Below, piece after piece: positions 33,980 through 43,798 of a stretch of 64,000 nt of DNA (position 1 is the stretch's first letter; each line of letters begins with the position of its first letter). A program made the translations under genes and the position numbers. The notes under the pieces were generated by a model, which saw only the letters and a program-made list of their open reading frames with translations, had not been told where the DNA came from and ran no database searches. Location of the stretch: assembly GCA_022695795.1 (NCBI GenBank), contig MU404067.1, forward strand, positions 124,001-188,000. Reading direction: 5' to 3'. This stretch comes from Biscogniauxia marginata (lineage: Eukaryota; Ascomycota; Sordariomycetes; Xylariales; Xylariaceae).

Positions 33980-36384
33980 GGCTGTTTAGCTCCGGTCCCG
34001 GGAGCATGAATGCACAGTTTCGTAGCCCCGGAAACAGTATAAGTGGCTGGCGCATCAATAGCGCAGAGGAAAAGGGAACAGTAGCGGGGTGGAGCGGGCA
34101 AAGAGCGGTAAAGAGGGTGGACTTTTGCGATGAAGAGATAGAAGTGAACGGGGGTGAAGACGGCAGTTAGTAAATCAGTCGACGATTTAAAAACCAGAGC
34201 ATAAGACCTCTTTCTTTCTGTCTCTCTCAAGGGAGGAATAAAAAAAGACAAGTGCTTGGCTTGACGACACTATCGCGATGTGATATCGGGAGGTGTGGGG
34301 CAGTGGGAATGGGAATGGGAATGGGCGATGAGCCTTTTGTGGCCATGCAGGCAGGAGGTTTTGCTCCAGACGGGCCCCAGCAGGAAGTAAGGATGGTGAT
34401 GTGCCGACGGCCAATGATGAGCTCTCCGTTGTCGTCAAACTGACGGGTCGACCCGATTGTCAAGCAAGCGAGGAGTTTTATTATTATAAATTGAGGACAA
34501 CCACATTGGTTGGTCGATGCCCGACAGAAGTAAATGCAACTGCAAAAGGAGGGAGGGGGAGAGAGAGAGAGAGAGAGAGATAAAGACTTGTTATGCTCTC
34601 TTCTTTGCTTGTCTTCGCTCGAACTAGGATTTGCATCCATCCCCAGAAGGAAGACTGCCACATTTTTGCAGCCGTTGGAGGATCGTGTAATGATGACCAT
34701 GCCATGACCACAACCACGGGGATACAGACACAGACACAGACACAGCAGTACTGTGGGGAAGGGGGCAGCAGCAACAGAGAAAGGCACCGACCAACGACTC
34801 CAGCTAATGCAGCACATGTAGCACAGAGCAGGATATAAGACAGGTAAAATGTGGGTTGCGAAGCGACTGGCGATGGAAAAAATAAAAAAGAATAATAATA
34901 ATAATAATAATAACACAAGACGGAGACTGATAAAATGTAGTAGCGATGATGAACTGCTTGTAGCGCTCACTCACTCGCTCACGTACCTGGGAGAATGACG
35001 TAGCAATGTAACCGTCCGTGATATCACACAACAAACAAAAATAGGGCCCGACGCTACAACGACCCGAACGAACCCCGCGTTATGTAACAACGATCAACAA
35101 TGCGATGTACAGGAGGAACCTGGATTAGTAAGACAAACAGGAGAGCAGCGAGAAGAATATGTAGCCAAGCGATGCTAGAATTGCGACAGGGAGGTATCAA
35201 AAAAAGATATAGGTATTGGTGATGGTGGTAGTGGTGGTGGTAGTGGTGGTGGTGATAATGATGAAGGTGGTGATGATAATAATAATAATTGGTAAAGCTT
35301 GAGATATAAGCAGAAGCAAAAATCAAAAGTAGGTGTATGTATTGATGTACGTTCTCTGCGGTCGAGACTTTTTATTTTTATAAAGATCAATGCGGGCAAA
35401 GGTTAAAAGGGGGGAGGAAGACCCGGAGACGAATAACAAGTGGTAAATAGGGCCGATGGAATAATCGATAATAGGTTAGGCTCCACTTGATAAGTCCCAG
35501 TTCTAGTTCTAGTCTTTTGTCTTCTCGAAGGCTTTTAGAGGCCAGGGTTGAGCCTGCAGCAGCCTGCAGTTGGGCTAGACCACCTAACCTAGAAGGTTTA
35601 CAGAGGCAGAGCAGGCTTGTGATAATCCATCCATTCGAGCCCACCACAACCCAATCTCCAATCCCTTCTCCCCTAATTTCTAATTCATAAGTATCATCAC
35701 CAAAACTCAACCGACATAATACATGTATGTATGTACTATACTAGGTCACTATACTGCCTTATGTAAATACTACATGTAAACGGACTGTTGTTGTTGGGCT
35801 TACACACCAATACAATTCATACCTAAGAATAAGTAGGTACCTACGTACCCGGATATCGCCATGAGTTATAAAAGAATAAAAATTTTGCTGCCCTAGCGGT
35901 CCTACTGACGAAGTCGTGACGGGGAGGGAGGGAAGAAAAAAAAAGCAAAAGAGCTTGGCTCAGCTGCCGAGAGAGGTTTGCACACACATACATAACACAC
36001 ATACATTGATACAACTCTGCGTCAAGCCTTTCCGTCTGCCCATCATCGTTCACTATCTGGCTATGCCCTGAGTGGTCCGGTTTCTGCAACATCGAACCAC
36101 GATACGTACCGCCCAATTGCGCAGGCTCGCCACGTCGCATCACACACACACACACATACATACATGTGGGAAAATGGCTGGCGAAGGTAACTCTTTGTCA
36201 CACCAGACACTATAATCCGCAATCTCTCTCTCGCTCGTTCTCGGTTCCGGTCCTGATCTTCTTTGTTCTGCGGCTGCGTCGAGCTGCGACTCCCACAGAT
36301 CGCGATAACCGTTATCACCTCCGAGATCGTCAGTGGGGCCGGCGGATGGCGGGGTTAATAATAACTCGGGGTTACCTCTACTAT
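33980..36384. other. Intergenic, promoter side of tps2
   Basis: No gene supported. The stretch probably includes the tps2 leader and promoter (on the minus strand CT-rich tracts and AGGGG/CCCCT-type motifs are present, e.g. 34555-34559 and 34760-34764) and the 3' flank of the Cog5 gene. CA/TA-type repeats lie near 35985-36005 and 36142-36165. Confidence 0.5.
34302..35290. repeat. Microsatellite cluster upstream of tps2
   Basis: Five different simple repeats lie within 1 kb: GGGAAT at 34304-34324, GA at about 34559-34580, ACAGAC at about 34724-34746, AAT at about 34890-34912, and a GGT/GAT mixture at 35217-35290. Frames of 80-250 codons called on the minus strand here (poly-Leu/Phe/Ser/His/Tyr) are products of these repeats. 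Confidence 0.85.
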
Positions 36385-36480
36385 TAAGTGCCTCCCTTAT
36401 TACCTCCCCAATGATCTCCCTTACTACTTCCTCTGTTCCCTCCCCTATTACCTCCCTCGTCACCTCACCTCTTATCTTCA
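36385..36480. repeat. Degenerate 12-bp tandem repeat
   Basis: Eight consecutive 12-base units of the type TTATTACCTCCC are visible, with units beginning at 36385, 36397, 36409 and so on to 36469. Read on the minus strand they give an in-frame tetrapeptide repeat (REVI, GEGT, EEVV, REII, GEVI, REAL) inside a 141-codon frame (36140-36565). That frame ends in CA-repeat-derived Val/Cys residues and has no other support, so I annotate the repeat, not a gene. Confidence 0.75.
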
Positions 36481-36804
36481 GAGTCCTGGCGAAGCTCTCA
36501 TAGCAATGGCGTAGAGGGTACTTGCAGCGCAGCTGAGGAGGTGGCGATATCGGCTGATGGTGCATACCTAGCGAGTGGCATGGAGGTAGGTATACACATA
36601 GGTAGCTTATTATCGTCGGTACCGGGTGGCATAATCACGTGTAATAGCCCGACACCGAAGGGCATATCTAGTGACCAACGTTCTGGACTCTGCCGGCTTA
36701 TAGTGCGCATGCGCTAAAGTGGAGGCTGTATTGGGTTGGCTGTAACCTAGCTATGTAGGTGCGGCCAGCTGGAGGAAGAGAGCAGAAGCTATTAGAATGA
36801 CTTC

Positions 36805-38148
36805 TCATCGGCCTAGATTGCCAACCACGCTCCCGACCATGACTGCTACCTCACGGTCCCATCCGCCACTCTTTTCCGGATCCCCCTTGGCGACTCGACT
36901 TTTGGTCGTGGCTACCGTGCTTGGAGGCTGGCTACCCCGGATCACGCACTCGCGTATTGCTTCGCCGACGGCGCTACGATTTGTCTTGAGCGTTCGGGCG
37001 GAGACGCCACCCCGGTTCACAATCTCCTGAACACGCGTGGCTAAGCTCCCCGCCATGGACCTCCAGAAGTACGAAGCAAGCGAGCCCGTCTCGAGGTAGG
37101 TTAACAAGGGCTGTAATAAGGTGGACTTGTCCGACACCTGCTTCTGAGCTGGCAAGAGTGGGTGCGCCGGGGCCTTTGTCGTGTCGAGAATAATCTCCAA
37201 GGCGATGATATTCTGACACCGAGCGGACACCTCTGCTAGTGTCCGGTCGAGCGAAGGCAGCGTCGCTAGCGACCTGGCGAGCGACGCAATTGAGCTCTGT
37301 AACGCATTTCGCAGGTATATTTCTAGAGCTTGGAGGAGCAATTGAGGTGCCCACTTGTCGTGTTTCGTGCCGACCGTCGGAGAAAGGAGATAGAGTGTAA
37401 CTGCGGCAGATATTGTTCGCGCTTTGGTCTCCTCGCTCTGTGCAAAGGTAGCCGTGCCCGAAGCAGATCCGATTGAGAATTCCCGTATGGTCTGCTCGGA
37501 CGTGTTCCTTACTGATCGCTCGATTGGTCCGGCAACGGTGTCTTGCAGGTTCTTAATTACGTTGACCCTCTCCAGCCCGTGCCCTTCCTCACCGGGAGCT
37601 TTCTTGTCGAGGACTTCCCGTAAGGACAGGATTGTGTGCGCGCATCGTACCAGTGCTCTATGGTCTTCTTTCTTCCCACCCGTGGATATTTCCGAGTGCT
37701 GGACTTCCAGCTGGCGGCCCAACTGTAGACATCGGCCGACAGACCTGCCGAGCCTCAGGGCGTCCCATAGCCGCGACGCTACCTGACGCACCTCGTCGGC
37801 TTCGGCGTGTTTCTGTATGACCTCTTTCTCCAGCTGCTTATAGCTGTCATTCAAGCTCTTGACCTGGCTGTCGATCTCGGATATTATCCTCGTGCTAGCT
37901 TCGGTCTGTTCTTTGGTGTGGGTGAGGAGCGGGATGGCGGAGCGGGTGGTGAGGAGGTGGATGTGCGAATCGACCTCTTGAGCATCGAAGAGGACTTTGG
38001 AGAGAGGCGTCGAAAGATCGAGCGGAATGTCGGTCGGGTTGTTGGTCGCGAGCACGAGACTGTTGGCGAACGACGCAGGGCTGAAGCCGGGGTCGAGAAA
38101 AGTGTCGTAGTCAACGTACGAGGCATCTTCCTCGCTGTTGTTAGCCAT
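36805..38148 (-). CDS. cog5: Conserved oligomeric Golgi complex subunit 5 (Cog5)
   Basis: Cog5 is a lobe B subunit of the COG tether, which guides intra-Golgi retrograde vesicles. A single exon of 447 residues. The start MANNSEED at 38148 is preferred over an in-frame ATG 21 codons upstream because the family begins just before SYVDYDTFLDP. Family landmarks: SYVDYDTFLDPGFSPASFAN (near 9-28), NPTDIPLDLSTPLSKVLFD, a long N-terminal coiled coil (about 60-125, THTKEQTEASTRIISEID), VGRCLQLGRQLE, a central helical rod, and LLTYLETGSLASYFWRSMAG near 360-380. The GT-poor sequence gives no sign of introns. The protein is peripheral to Golgi membranes; no signal or transmembrane segment is seen. Confidence 0.93.
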   Translation of the reverse strand: MANNSEEDASYVDYDTFLDPGFSPASFANSLVLATNNPTDIPLDLSTPLSKVLFDAQEVDSHIHLLTTRSAIPLLTHTKEQTEASTRIISEIDSQVKSLNDSYKQLEKEVIQKHAEADEVRQVASRLWDALRLGRSVGRCLQLGRQLEVQHSEISTGGKKEDHRALVRCAHTILSLREVLDKKAPGEEGHGLERVNVIKNLQDTVAGPIERSVRNTSEQTIREFSIGSASGTATFAQSEETKARTISAAVTLYLLSPTVGTKHDKWAPQLLLQALEIYLRNALQSSIASLARSLATLPSLDRTLAEVSARCQNIIALEIILDTTKAPAHPLLPAQKQVSDKSTLLQPLLTYLETGSLASYFWRSMAGSLATRVQEIVNRGGVSARTLKTNRSAVGEAIRECVIRGSQPPSTVATTKSRVAKGDPEKSGGWDREVAVMVGSVVGNLGR

Positions 38149-38211
38149 TGTGTGATTTGTATCGAGGATCTTGTAGTGGATATCGAACAGAGAATGAGTT
38201 GGAACTTTCAC

Positions 38212-39028
38212 AGTCGATGCCCCACTACAAAATAGTTGATCCTAAAGTTTGTCTGTCAAGCCACTATTTTAAGCTCTGCTAGAGCCTTAGCCACCCCGCC
38301 GGCAGTAGTCGAAGCCACAATTGGAAGCACTGCTAACCTCTCCTAACTTCACTGCTGCAGCACAATACAATACCTCTAACTACCCAACTGTACCTTCTAA
38401 GCTTACAGCTGTAGGTCCCTAAAACCTCAACACTGGGATTCTGTCCAAAGTGTTACACACTTGTTGGATTATAAGACTATGCCATTATGTCTTTTTGAAA
38501 GAGGGGACAAAATAGATAAGAAGTCTTTAACCTAGCTTTGAATTACCTCTACATATTACCACAAGAACTTATAAGCACCTTAACTAAGCAGATCACTCAA
38601 CCATAGAGTTACCTCTGCTTGTAAGCCAACAGCGATCTGGTGCGCACAATAGGGAACTATCTACACCCTCGCTCAAATATGATATTTGCTTACGACGTTG
38701 CTATTCAGCGAGGCTTAGTTTGTGCTAATGGAACATGTAGGTACTCCTCGAATGGATGTATGGTGGACATCCCTGGATCTCCCAGTTGAACATTCTTCGC
38801 TCCCGGGGTATTTCAGAAACACACGACGGTTCGGAAGATCACAACTGAAGGAGAAGGCAATTTTGCCTATTTTCTGATTAATTCATTCCTATTTCCATAT
38901 CCATATCCAATTCCCGACCCGTACCTATACCCCACGACATTACTCTTACACTCCGTACACACGGGTAAATCATGTCTTCGTATGTAAACCCAGTTCCCCT
39001 ACCCTGTATTCTCATATTGTCATATTTT
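38212..39028. other. Intergenic, no gene seen
   Basis: Spacer between the Cog5 start and the stop of the Gly-rich gene, both on the minus strand. It holds the Cog5 promoter. A frame at 38878-39084 overlaps the Gly-rich gene in another phase and is a shadow. Confidence 0.5.
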
Positions 39029-39343
39029 CTAGATGCCGTAGCTCTTGAAAGCCGCGCCGTCCTTCTTGGCTCCTCCGGTAGCACCGCCGACGGCGCCTCC
39101 GACCGAGTTGCCGAGCCCCCCGACCGTGTTCCCTAGGCCCGCGGACGTCTGGCCGACGGCGCTGCCGACACCCCGCGTCGTCGAGTTCAGGCCCTGACCG
39201 AGGCCCTCCGTCGTGTTGCCCACGGCGCCCGTGAGGCCTCCCAGCAGGCCGCCTTGGCCCTTGGCCTTCTCGCCGCCCGTGAGCACGTTGTCCACGCCTC
39301 CGAGGAGACCACCGAGGAGACCGCCGTTCTGGTTGTTGGACAT
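39029..39343 (-). CDS. Small glycine-rich hypothetical protein
   Basis: A 104-residue single exon. It starts MSNNQNGG. The body is built from imperfect repeats of GGLLGGV, GGLTGAVGNTT, GVGSAVG and GLGNTVGGLGNSVGGAVGG, and the last ten residues are DGAAFKSYGI. Similar Gly-rich small proteins with a GLG/VGG periodicity are common in filamentous fungi and usually have no assigned role; some resemble stress- or LEA-like proteins. No signal peptide is present. The regular Gly/hydrophobic spacing could support amphipathic membrane-surface association, but this is inference. GC-rich codon use agrees with a real gene. Confidence 0.75.
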   Translation of the reverse strand: MSNNQNGGLLGGLLGGVDNVLTGGEKAKGQGGLLGGLTGAVGNTTEGLGQGLNSTTRGVGSAVGQTSAGLGNTVGGLGNSVGGAVGGATGGAKKDGAAFKSYGI

Positions 39344-41224
39344 TGTGTGTGAGTTTGGATTAGAGTAGGTTTTATGTTGGTTTGTTGGTGTTTGTTTGAT
39401 GAGTGAGGAGAACGAAGGCGACGTGATCCTCTAGGTATTGATTGAGGGAGGTATAGTGAGATGTGGTTTTGGTTTTGGTTTTAGTTGAATGGCTTTATTG
39501 ATGTCTGATCAGTATACAACAAATGTTTATTCGAGGGCAGGAGGCCATCTTATATATTCAAGAGGTGGGAGCCCGTTCTGAATCCTCTCTCTCCTTTTGG
39601 TCACACAGCTTGACGCAAGAAGTCCATGATATCATACCTCCGGGAGGCAACTAGGTGTCCCGCGGGCGCATATTATCGTCTCACGACAAGCCTCATTAGA
39701 GATGGAGGGTAGATGCGGCTAGAAACTTGTTTCAGTCCTCTCCCGAAAACCAGGATTCAACATTTGACAGGGTGCAAGCCCATTCAGGGCCTCCGCTATA
39801 TTAGATCGATCACTCGCAAGTCGGAGAGATATGTCATTGGTGGTGGGTTTGGGGCGTGCCAACGCCGTTGATTTGCTGATCTGGATCTGCAGGTCTAGGC
39901 TTGGTTCCCCCAACTTCCCTAGTGATAGCCAAGATCCAAAGGACAAAGCTCTCGCCAACGTCATTGCTTAGGTCAGCTAGAAATAATATCAAAGATCAAA
40001 TCTACTGGCTTTACGGCCCTGGACGGCCTTGGTAAGTTGACGAAATACCGAGGCAAATGATGCTAAATCTCTCAGCTAGCGTGTAGACAGTACGAGGCAG
40101 TGTCTCGATGAGCCCGGTAGGCCGGATGTGCGAAGGATAAGATGCCTAGCAATAGAGATTACCGAGGCTCTGGTTTGAGTTCAAAGTTAATCTTGGGAGA
40201 TACTTACTAGTTACCTAACCAGTCGATAGATTTACATTATCTTCTATTTATCTGGCATAAATAAAATTAGTGCTGTGATTAAATCTTCGAGGGTTTCATA
40301 CACCTTCATATTATCCGACTAGCAGCTCGTAGATTATATTGCTAACAGGATACCTTCCTTCACCACTTGATAACTTGTATTTTATTCGGGCAGACGAGGA
40401 CAGTACGCGAGTCTTTCTGTTGTTCACGTAGACATGGAGGCAGTGTGCTTGGCTGACTAGAATCGACGCTAGCATGTCGTTATTACACATATTCATGTTT
40501 AGAATACTGATTCTATACGGCTGACTCGTGTGGATGCATGCATACGCATACAACTACGCTCTTGCACAACTAATAGTGGTAATGATCAAGGAAAAGGAGA
40601 CAGGCCACCAGGTATATCCCAGAGTGTTATCTCCACTCTGGAGATACTATTCAACTTAATATGCGGGTTGACGGAGGCGTATAGAACGCTTCACAAGGTC
40701 ACAGGGTATCCCCAAATAACGAACCTATTAAGTGACCCCGAATAGTTCCACAAGCGTTTGAAGATTACATGGTGGCGATATTTCGTCATCATACATAAGA
40801 CTAAGCAATTAGACAACTAAGATGCTAGAAGGCACTTATCAGCTTCCGCTACTAAGAGACTCTAGAGATGCCTACCCCTATAGACACGAGAGCATGAATA
40901 TGTTAGATACGTAAGTCTTGTACACGCGAGAGCATCTTCGCTGTATTGGCTAATGAATCCTCATCTGCTCCGGGTGTTAGCAAACGTAACTACTCGTCAA
41001 GGCTTAAAGATGTAATATAACTCATCCTAAAAACTGGGCGCTCACGCCTAAACTTAATATTATGTAGCCATAGATTACCGGCTTGAGTAGCTTTTCTTCC
41101 GTTTCCGCAACACACTGAGCTGTAACCCCTTTTACTTGTTACTGGGCCAAGATGTAGAAACAGAATAAGGCCGTTTCCTTCATCATTGGTGAAGTTGGTG
41201 CCTGTCACGATGCACTCAGTAGGC
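39344..41224. other. AT-rich gene-poor interval
   Basis: The first 150 bases are the probable leader and promoter of the Gly-rich gene. The rest is AT-rich with many stops. Frames at 39719-39964 (minus), 40311-40553 (minus) and 40530-40745 (plus) have no family resemblance. Likely repeat relics. Confidence 0.5.
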
Positions 41225-41352
41225 ATAAGGGTAGTAATGTAGTTGTTGCGCGAAGAACTAGAACTAGGAATACACGGCTAGCGGTCTCTTTACATAAAAA
41301 ACACTCTGTTTATTCCCAAACGGGCCTGTACCCGTGGTTCTTCACCGCTGGA
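41225..41352 (+). repeat. Dispersed repeat copy B
   Basis: Starts ATAAGGGTAGTAATGTAGTT and continues GTTGCGCGAAGAAC, matching copy A (13745-13876) at 33 of the first 35 positions. Further matches are AGCGG.., TTTATTCCC and TTCACCGCTGGA. Copy B carries small insertions relative to A. Orientation is the same in both. Confidence 0.6.
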
Positions 41353-41512
41353 CTAGTACAAGCCACGATAGTCCCTACGGGAGAGATTGCTTGACATATA
41401 TGTTAACAACTCCATTGTTCCGTAGGTGATATGTACCTCCTTTGTACCTATTGATCTATCTGCAGCGTAAATATCGGCCTCCTCCTGACAATGCCTCCCT
41501 CAGCGGGGGATA

Positions 41513-42599
41513 CTAGTTCGTGACGAAGAGACTGGATGAGTGTGCCTGCGCCCTCGCGGGTCCCAGCTTGTGCGGCGGCAACGGGCCTAAACCAGTGAAA
41601 ATCTGACGCATCAACTTAGTCAGATTGGATTTCCAGTGGTTGTAGTCCGCGCCGGTCCAGTTCTCGAGGTTATTCGCACTCGAGAAGTCCATTGTTTTGC
41701 CGACCATGACGTGCAGCTTGACGTCGTCTTCGGGCGAGGTTGGGCCTTCTTGGACGGAAGCCGTAATAACCCGAACTTTTAACTCGGCCGTGACGGTAAC
41801 GACCAAAGCCTGTTTCTTTCTCAGTACTTAGCGGGGTTGATCATGCGTGGATAAATGTGTAGGGTAAAGTATAGTTACTGGAAAAGAGTGCCTATTTACC
41901 TGTTTCTGGCTTTCGTCTCTGTCGTTTAATTCTTCGCGAAGCAGGCGAAGAGCGCAAAGAAGCTCGCTTCTCAGCAAACGGTTTTCATCTGCTGGAATAT
42001 TGCAGCGATCGAGGAGAATGCCGCCAACGCCGCCACGGTCGTGGTGCAAGAGATGTACTAACTTCCAGCTTCGTGGGTGAGTGTACATATAATTGTGGAT
42101 GTTTGAACACCCAGACCTGTATATTTTATCATAAGCATAACCAATTTTTCTATGGATGAAAAAAAAAAAAAAAAAGAGGGGGGGCTTACACTACAGAAAT
42201 ATCTGTAGGAAGGCCGTTGTTGGACGAGCTCATTAGGCAGCGTAAAACCTTTATGAACTCCCACCCCAAGTCGTCGTTCGACACGGTAGCCCCCGTGGTA
42301 AGATTTAGCGGAATAGGTTCTATCCCGCAAGTCTTAGCCAACGCATCGATTGCGCAGCTTACCCTGTCGGTACTCTCATCGGGGTGGGTTTCGTCGTGGA
42401 GCTGAACAATCATCATCGGGTTGAATCCCTGGGATACGCGTTCCATATCATGACCTGGTTGGGAGGCTTTTCTAGACTCAGCAGCTATTTGGCCGTTTAG
42501 TTGACTGATGTCCACGCCGTCTTGAATAGGAGATCGCGAATCCTCTTTGACGATGGAATCGGCCGCGTAGGGCCGGAAGAGAGGAGTGTTGGTAGGCAT
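41513..42599 (-). CDS. Hypothetical protein, three exons
   Basis: Exons are inferred at 42599-42190, 42116-41900 and 41809-41513, giving about 307 residues. All junctions keep frame (GTAAGC and GTAAAT donors; acceptors TACAG and AACAG). An alternative acceptor at 42068 would shorten exon 2 by 48 bases and also keeps frame. The first intron carries a run of about 17 T on the coding strand. The N-terminal half is hydrophilic. The middle is helical (WKLVHLLHHDRGG, LLRSELLCALRLLREELNDRD). The C-terminal part looks like a beta-rich domain (VVTVTAELKVRVITASVQEG, DDVKLHVMVGKTMDFSS). I do not recognise the family. There is no signal peptide or membrane helix. The gene sits between AT-rich repeat-like stretches. 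Confidence 0.55.
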
Positions 42600-43152
42600 G
42601 TTAGTAGTGGCTATACTGATGCTAACTCGTTGAAGGTGATGAGGCAGATGGGGTTGATAGAAAGGTCCTTATCTGAGTGATGTTGATGGAGGAAGACATC
42701 CTTGGAAGGTAGAAGGGGACGGATTTATAGATTTTTTTGGTACACTGTAAGCACAATAGAATCGTGGTCTGCAATGAATGGGCAGAGTGAATACAATTGA
42801 ATATCTGAACAATAAAGAATGAACAATATAATTATTAGATAACTCCATACCGAGCTTTTGGTAGTTATTTATCCCCTGATCCGGTAATGTCTTGACTCTT
42901 AACACTGCATATAACCCCTGCTGAGTTAGTGTATTAGGAGTAAAGTCAGTGCAGTAAGAGTAACGCAGGAGTCATTGTGTTAGCCGCAGGTGCTTCCGAG
43001 ACAAGGCTGTAGTTACTGCGGAGGCATTAGTCGCCGAAAAGTGAGGCTATTCGCAAGGGTGTTGACATTTGTAGGTGTGAAACCATGTAATACAGAGTAT
43101 CTAAGCTACCAAGAGATCCATAGATCCAACAGAGCACTCCCTATATAGCAAT
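42600..43152. other. Intergenic, promoter side of the three-exon gene
   Basis: No gene seen. AT-rich, with the likely promoter of the minus-strand gene that starts at 42599. Confidence 0.45.
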
Positions 43153-43798
43153 CTAAGCATCGCAAATCCAAACGTACCCTATTCCGCGGGTTCCGGTTCC
43201 GGTCGAGAATGGCTCGGCCTTGGTGGCCTCGCACATGAGCCTCTTGCCCTCCAGGTCGACCCCCGCGAGACTAAGAGCTAGGCGAAGCTTTTGAGGGCTA
43301 TGGATAGCCCCACGCTTCACCTGAGAGCCAGGGGCTCGCATTATATACTGCCCTTGTTCAACATCGAGTTGATAGGTGTCACCGCGGGCAAAGGTGACAC
43401 CCCCGTATCGGACCGAGACTTGATCGAGTTAGTTACTTGCTACGTCACAATAGAAAGAAAACTTACATCCGATCTGCCAATATCCCGCGAATCGCCGGAA
43501 TTGGCGATGGGAGACTGTCCCAGTATAGCCACCCGCAACCTTGTCGTTTGCAGCGCGTCCGCGGACAAGACCAATGGAAGAATCGCATATGGTAGTAGTT
43601 CATATTCTTTCTAGCCTGGCTGCTAGACCAAGGCCCTGCATTGGGGCAGCCGAACTGGCAACGTAAATTTTCTTCTAGCGGTTGTGGCGGGTCCGGTTCA
43701 ATATTGTCACTCAAACATATTCTGTTCGGTGATCGGATATAGTGTAGGTAGTCTAGGAAATGTGCGGTCTTGCTCGGCGGTGCGGAAGTTGACCACAT
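43153..43798 (-). pseudogene. Possible gene remnant of unknown family
   Basis: Two coding-like segments lie on the minus strand. The upstream one (43798-43468) contains LRCQFGCPNAGPWSSS and a Cys/Trp-rich end (CPRTRCKRQGCGWLYW), then a GTAAGT donor. The downstream one (about 43415-43153) reads VRYGGVTFARGDTYQL, then GQYIMRAPGSQVKRG and ends YVWICDA. The intron with a CTAACTCG-like branch site and acceptor ATCAAG would join them, but the phases do not match by one base. This is either a frameshifted gene, a wrong upstream frame, or chance. No domain is recognised. Confidence 0.3.

Noticed and set aside
34227..34970. 247-codon and nearby frames on the minus strand upstream of tps2
   Set aside because: They are built from microsatellite translations (poly-Leu, Ser-Leu, Phe, His, Tyr) and have no domain or conserved start.
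36140..36565. 141-codon frame on the minus strand
   Set aside because: Most of it is the 12-bp minisatellite and a CA repeat; no family resemblance.
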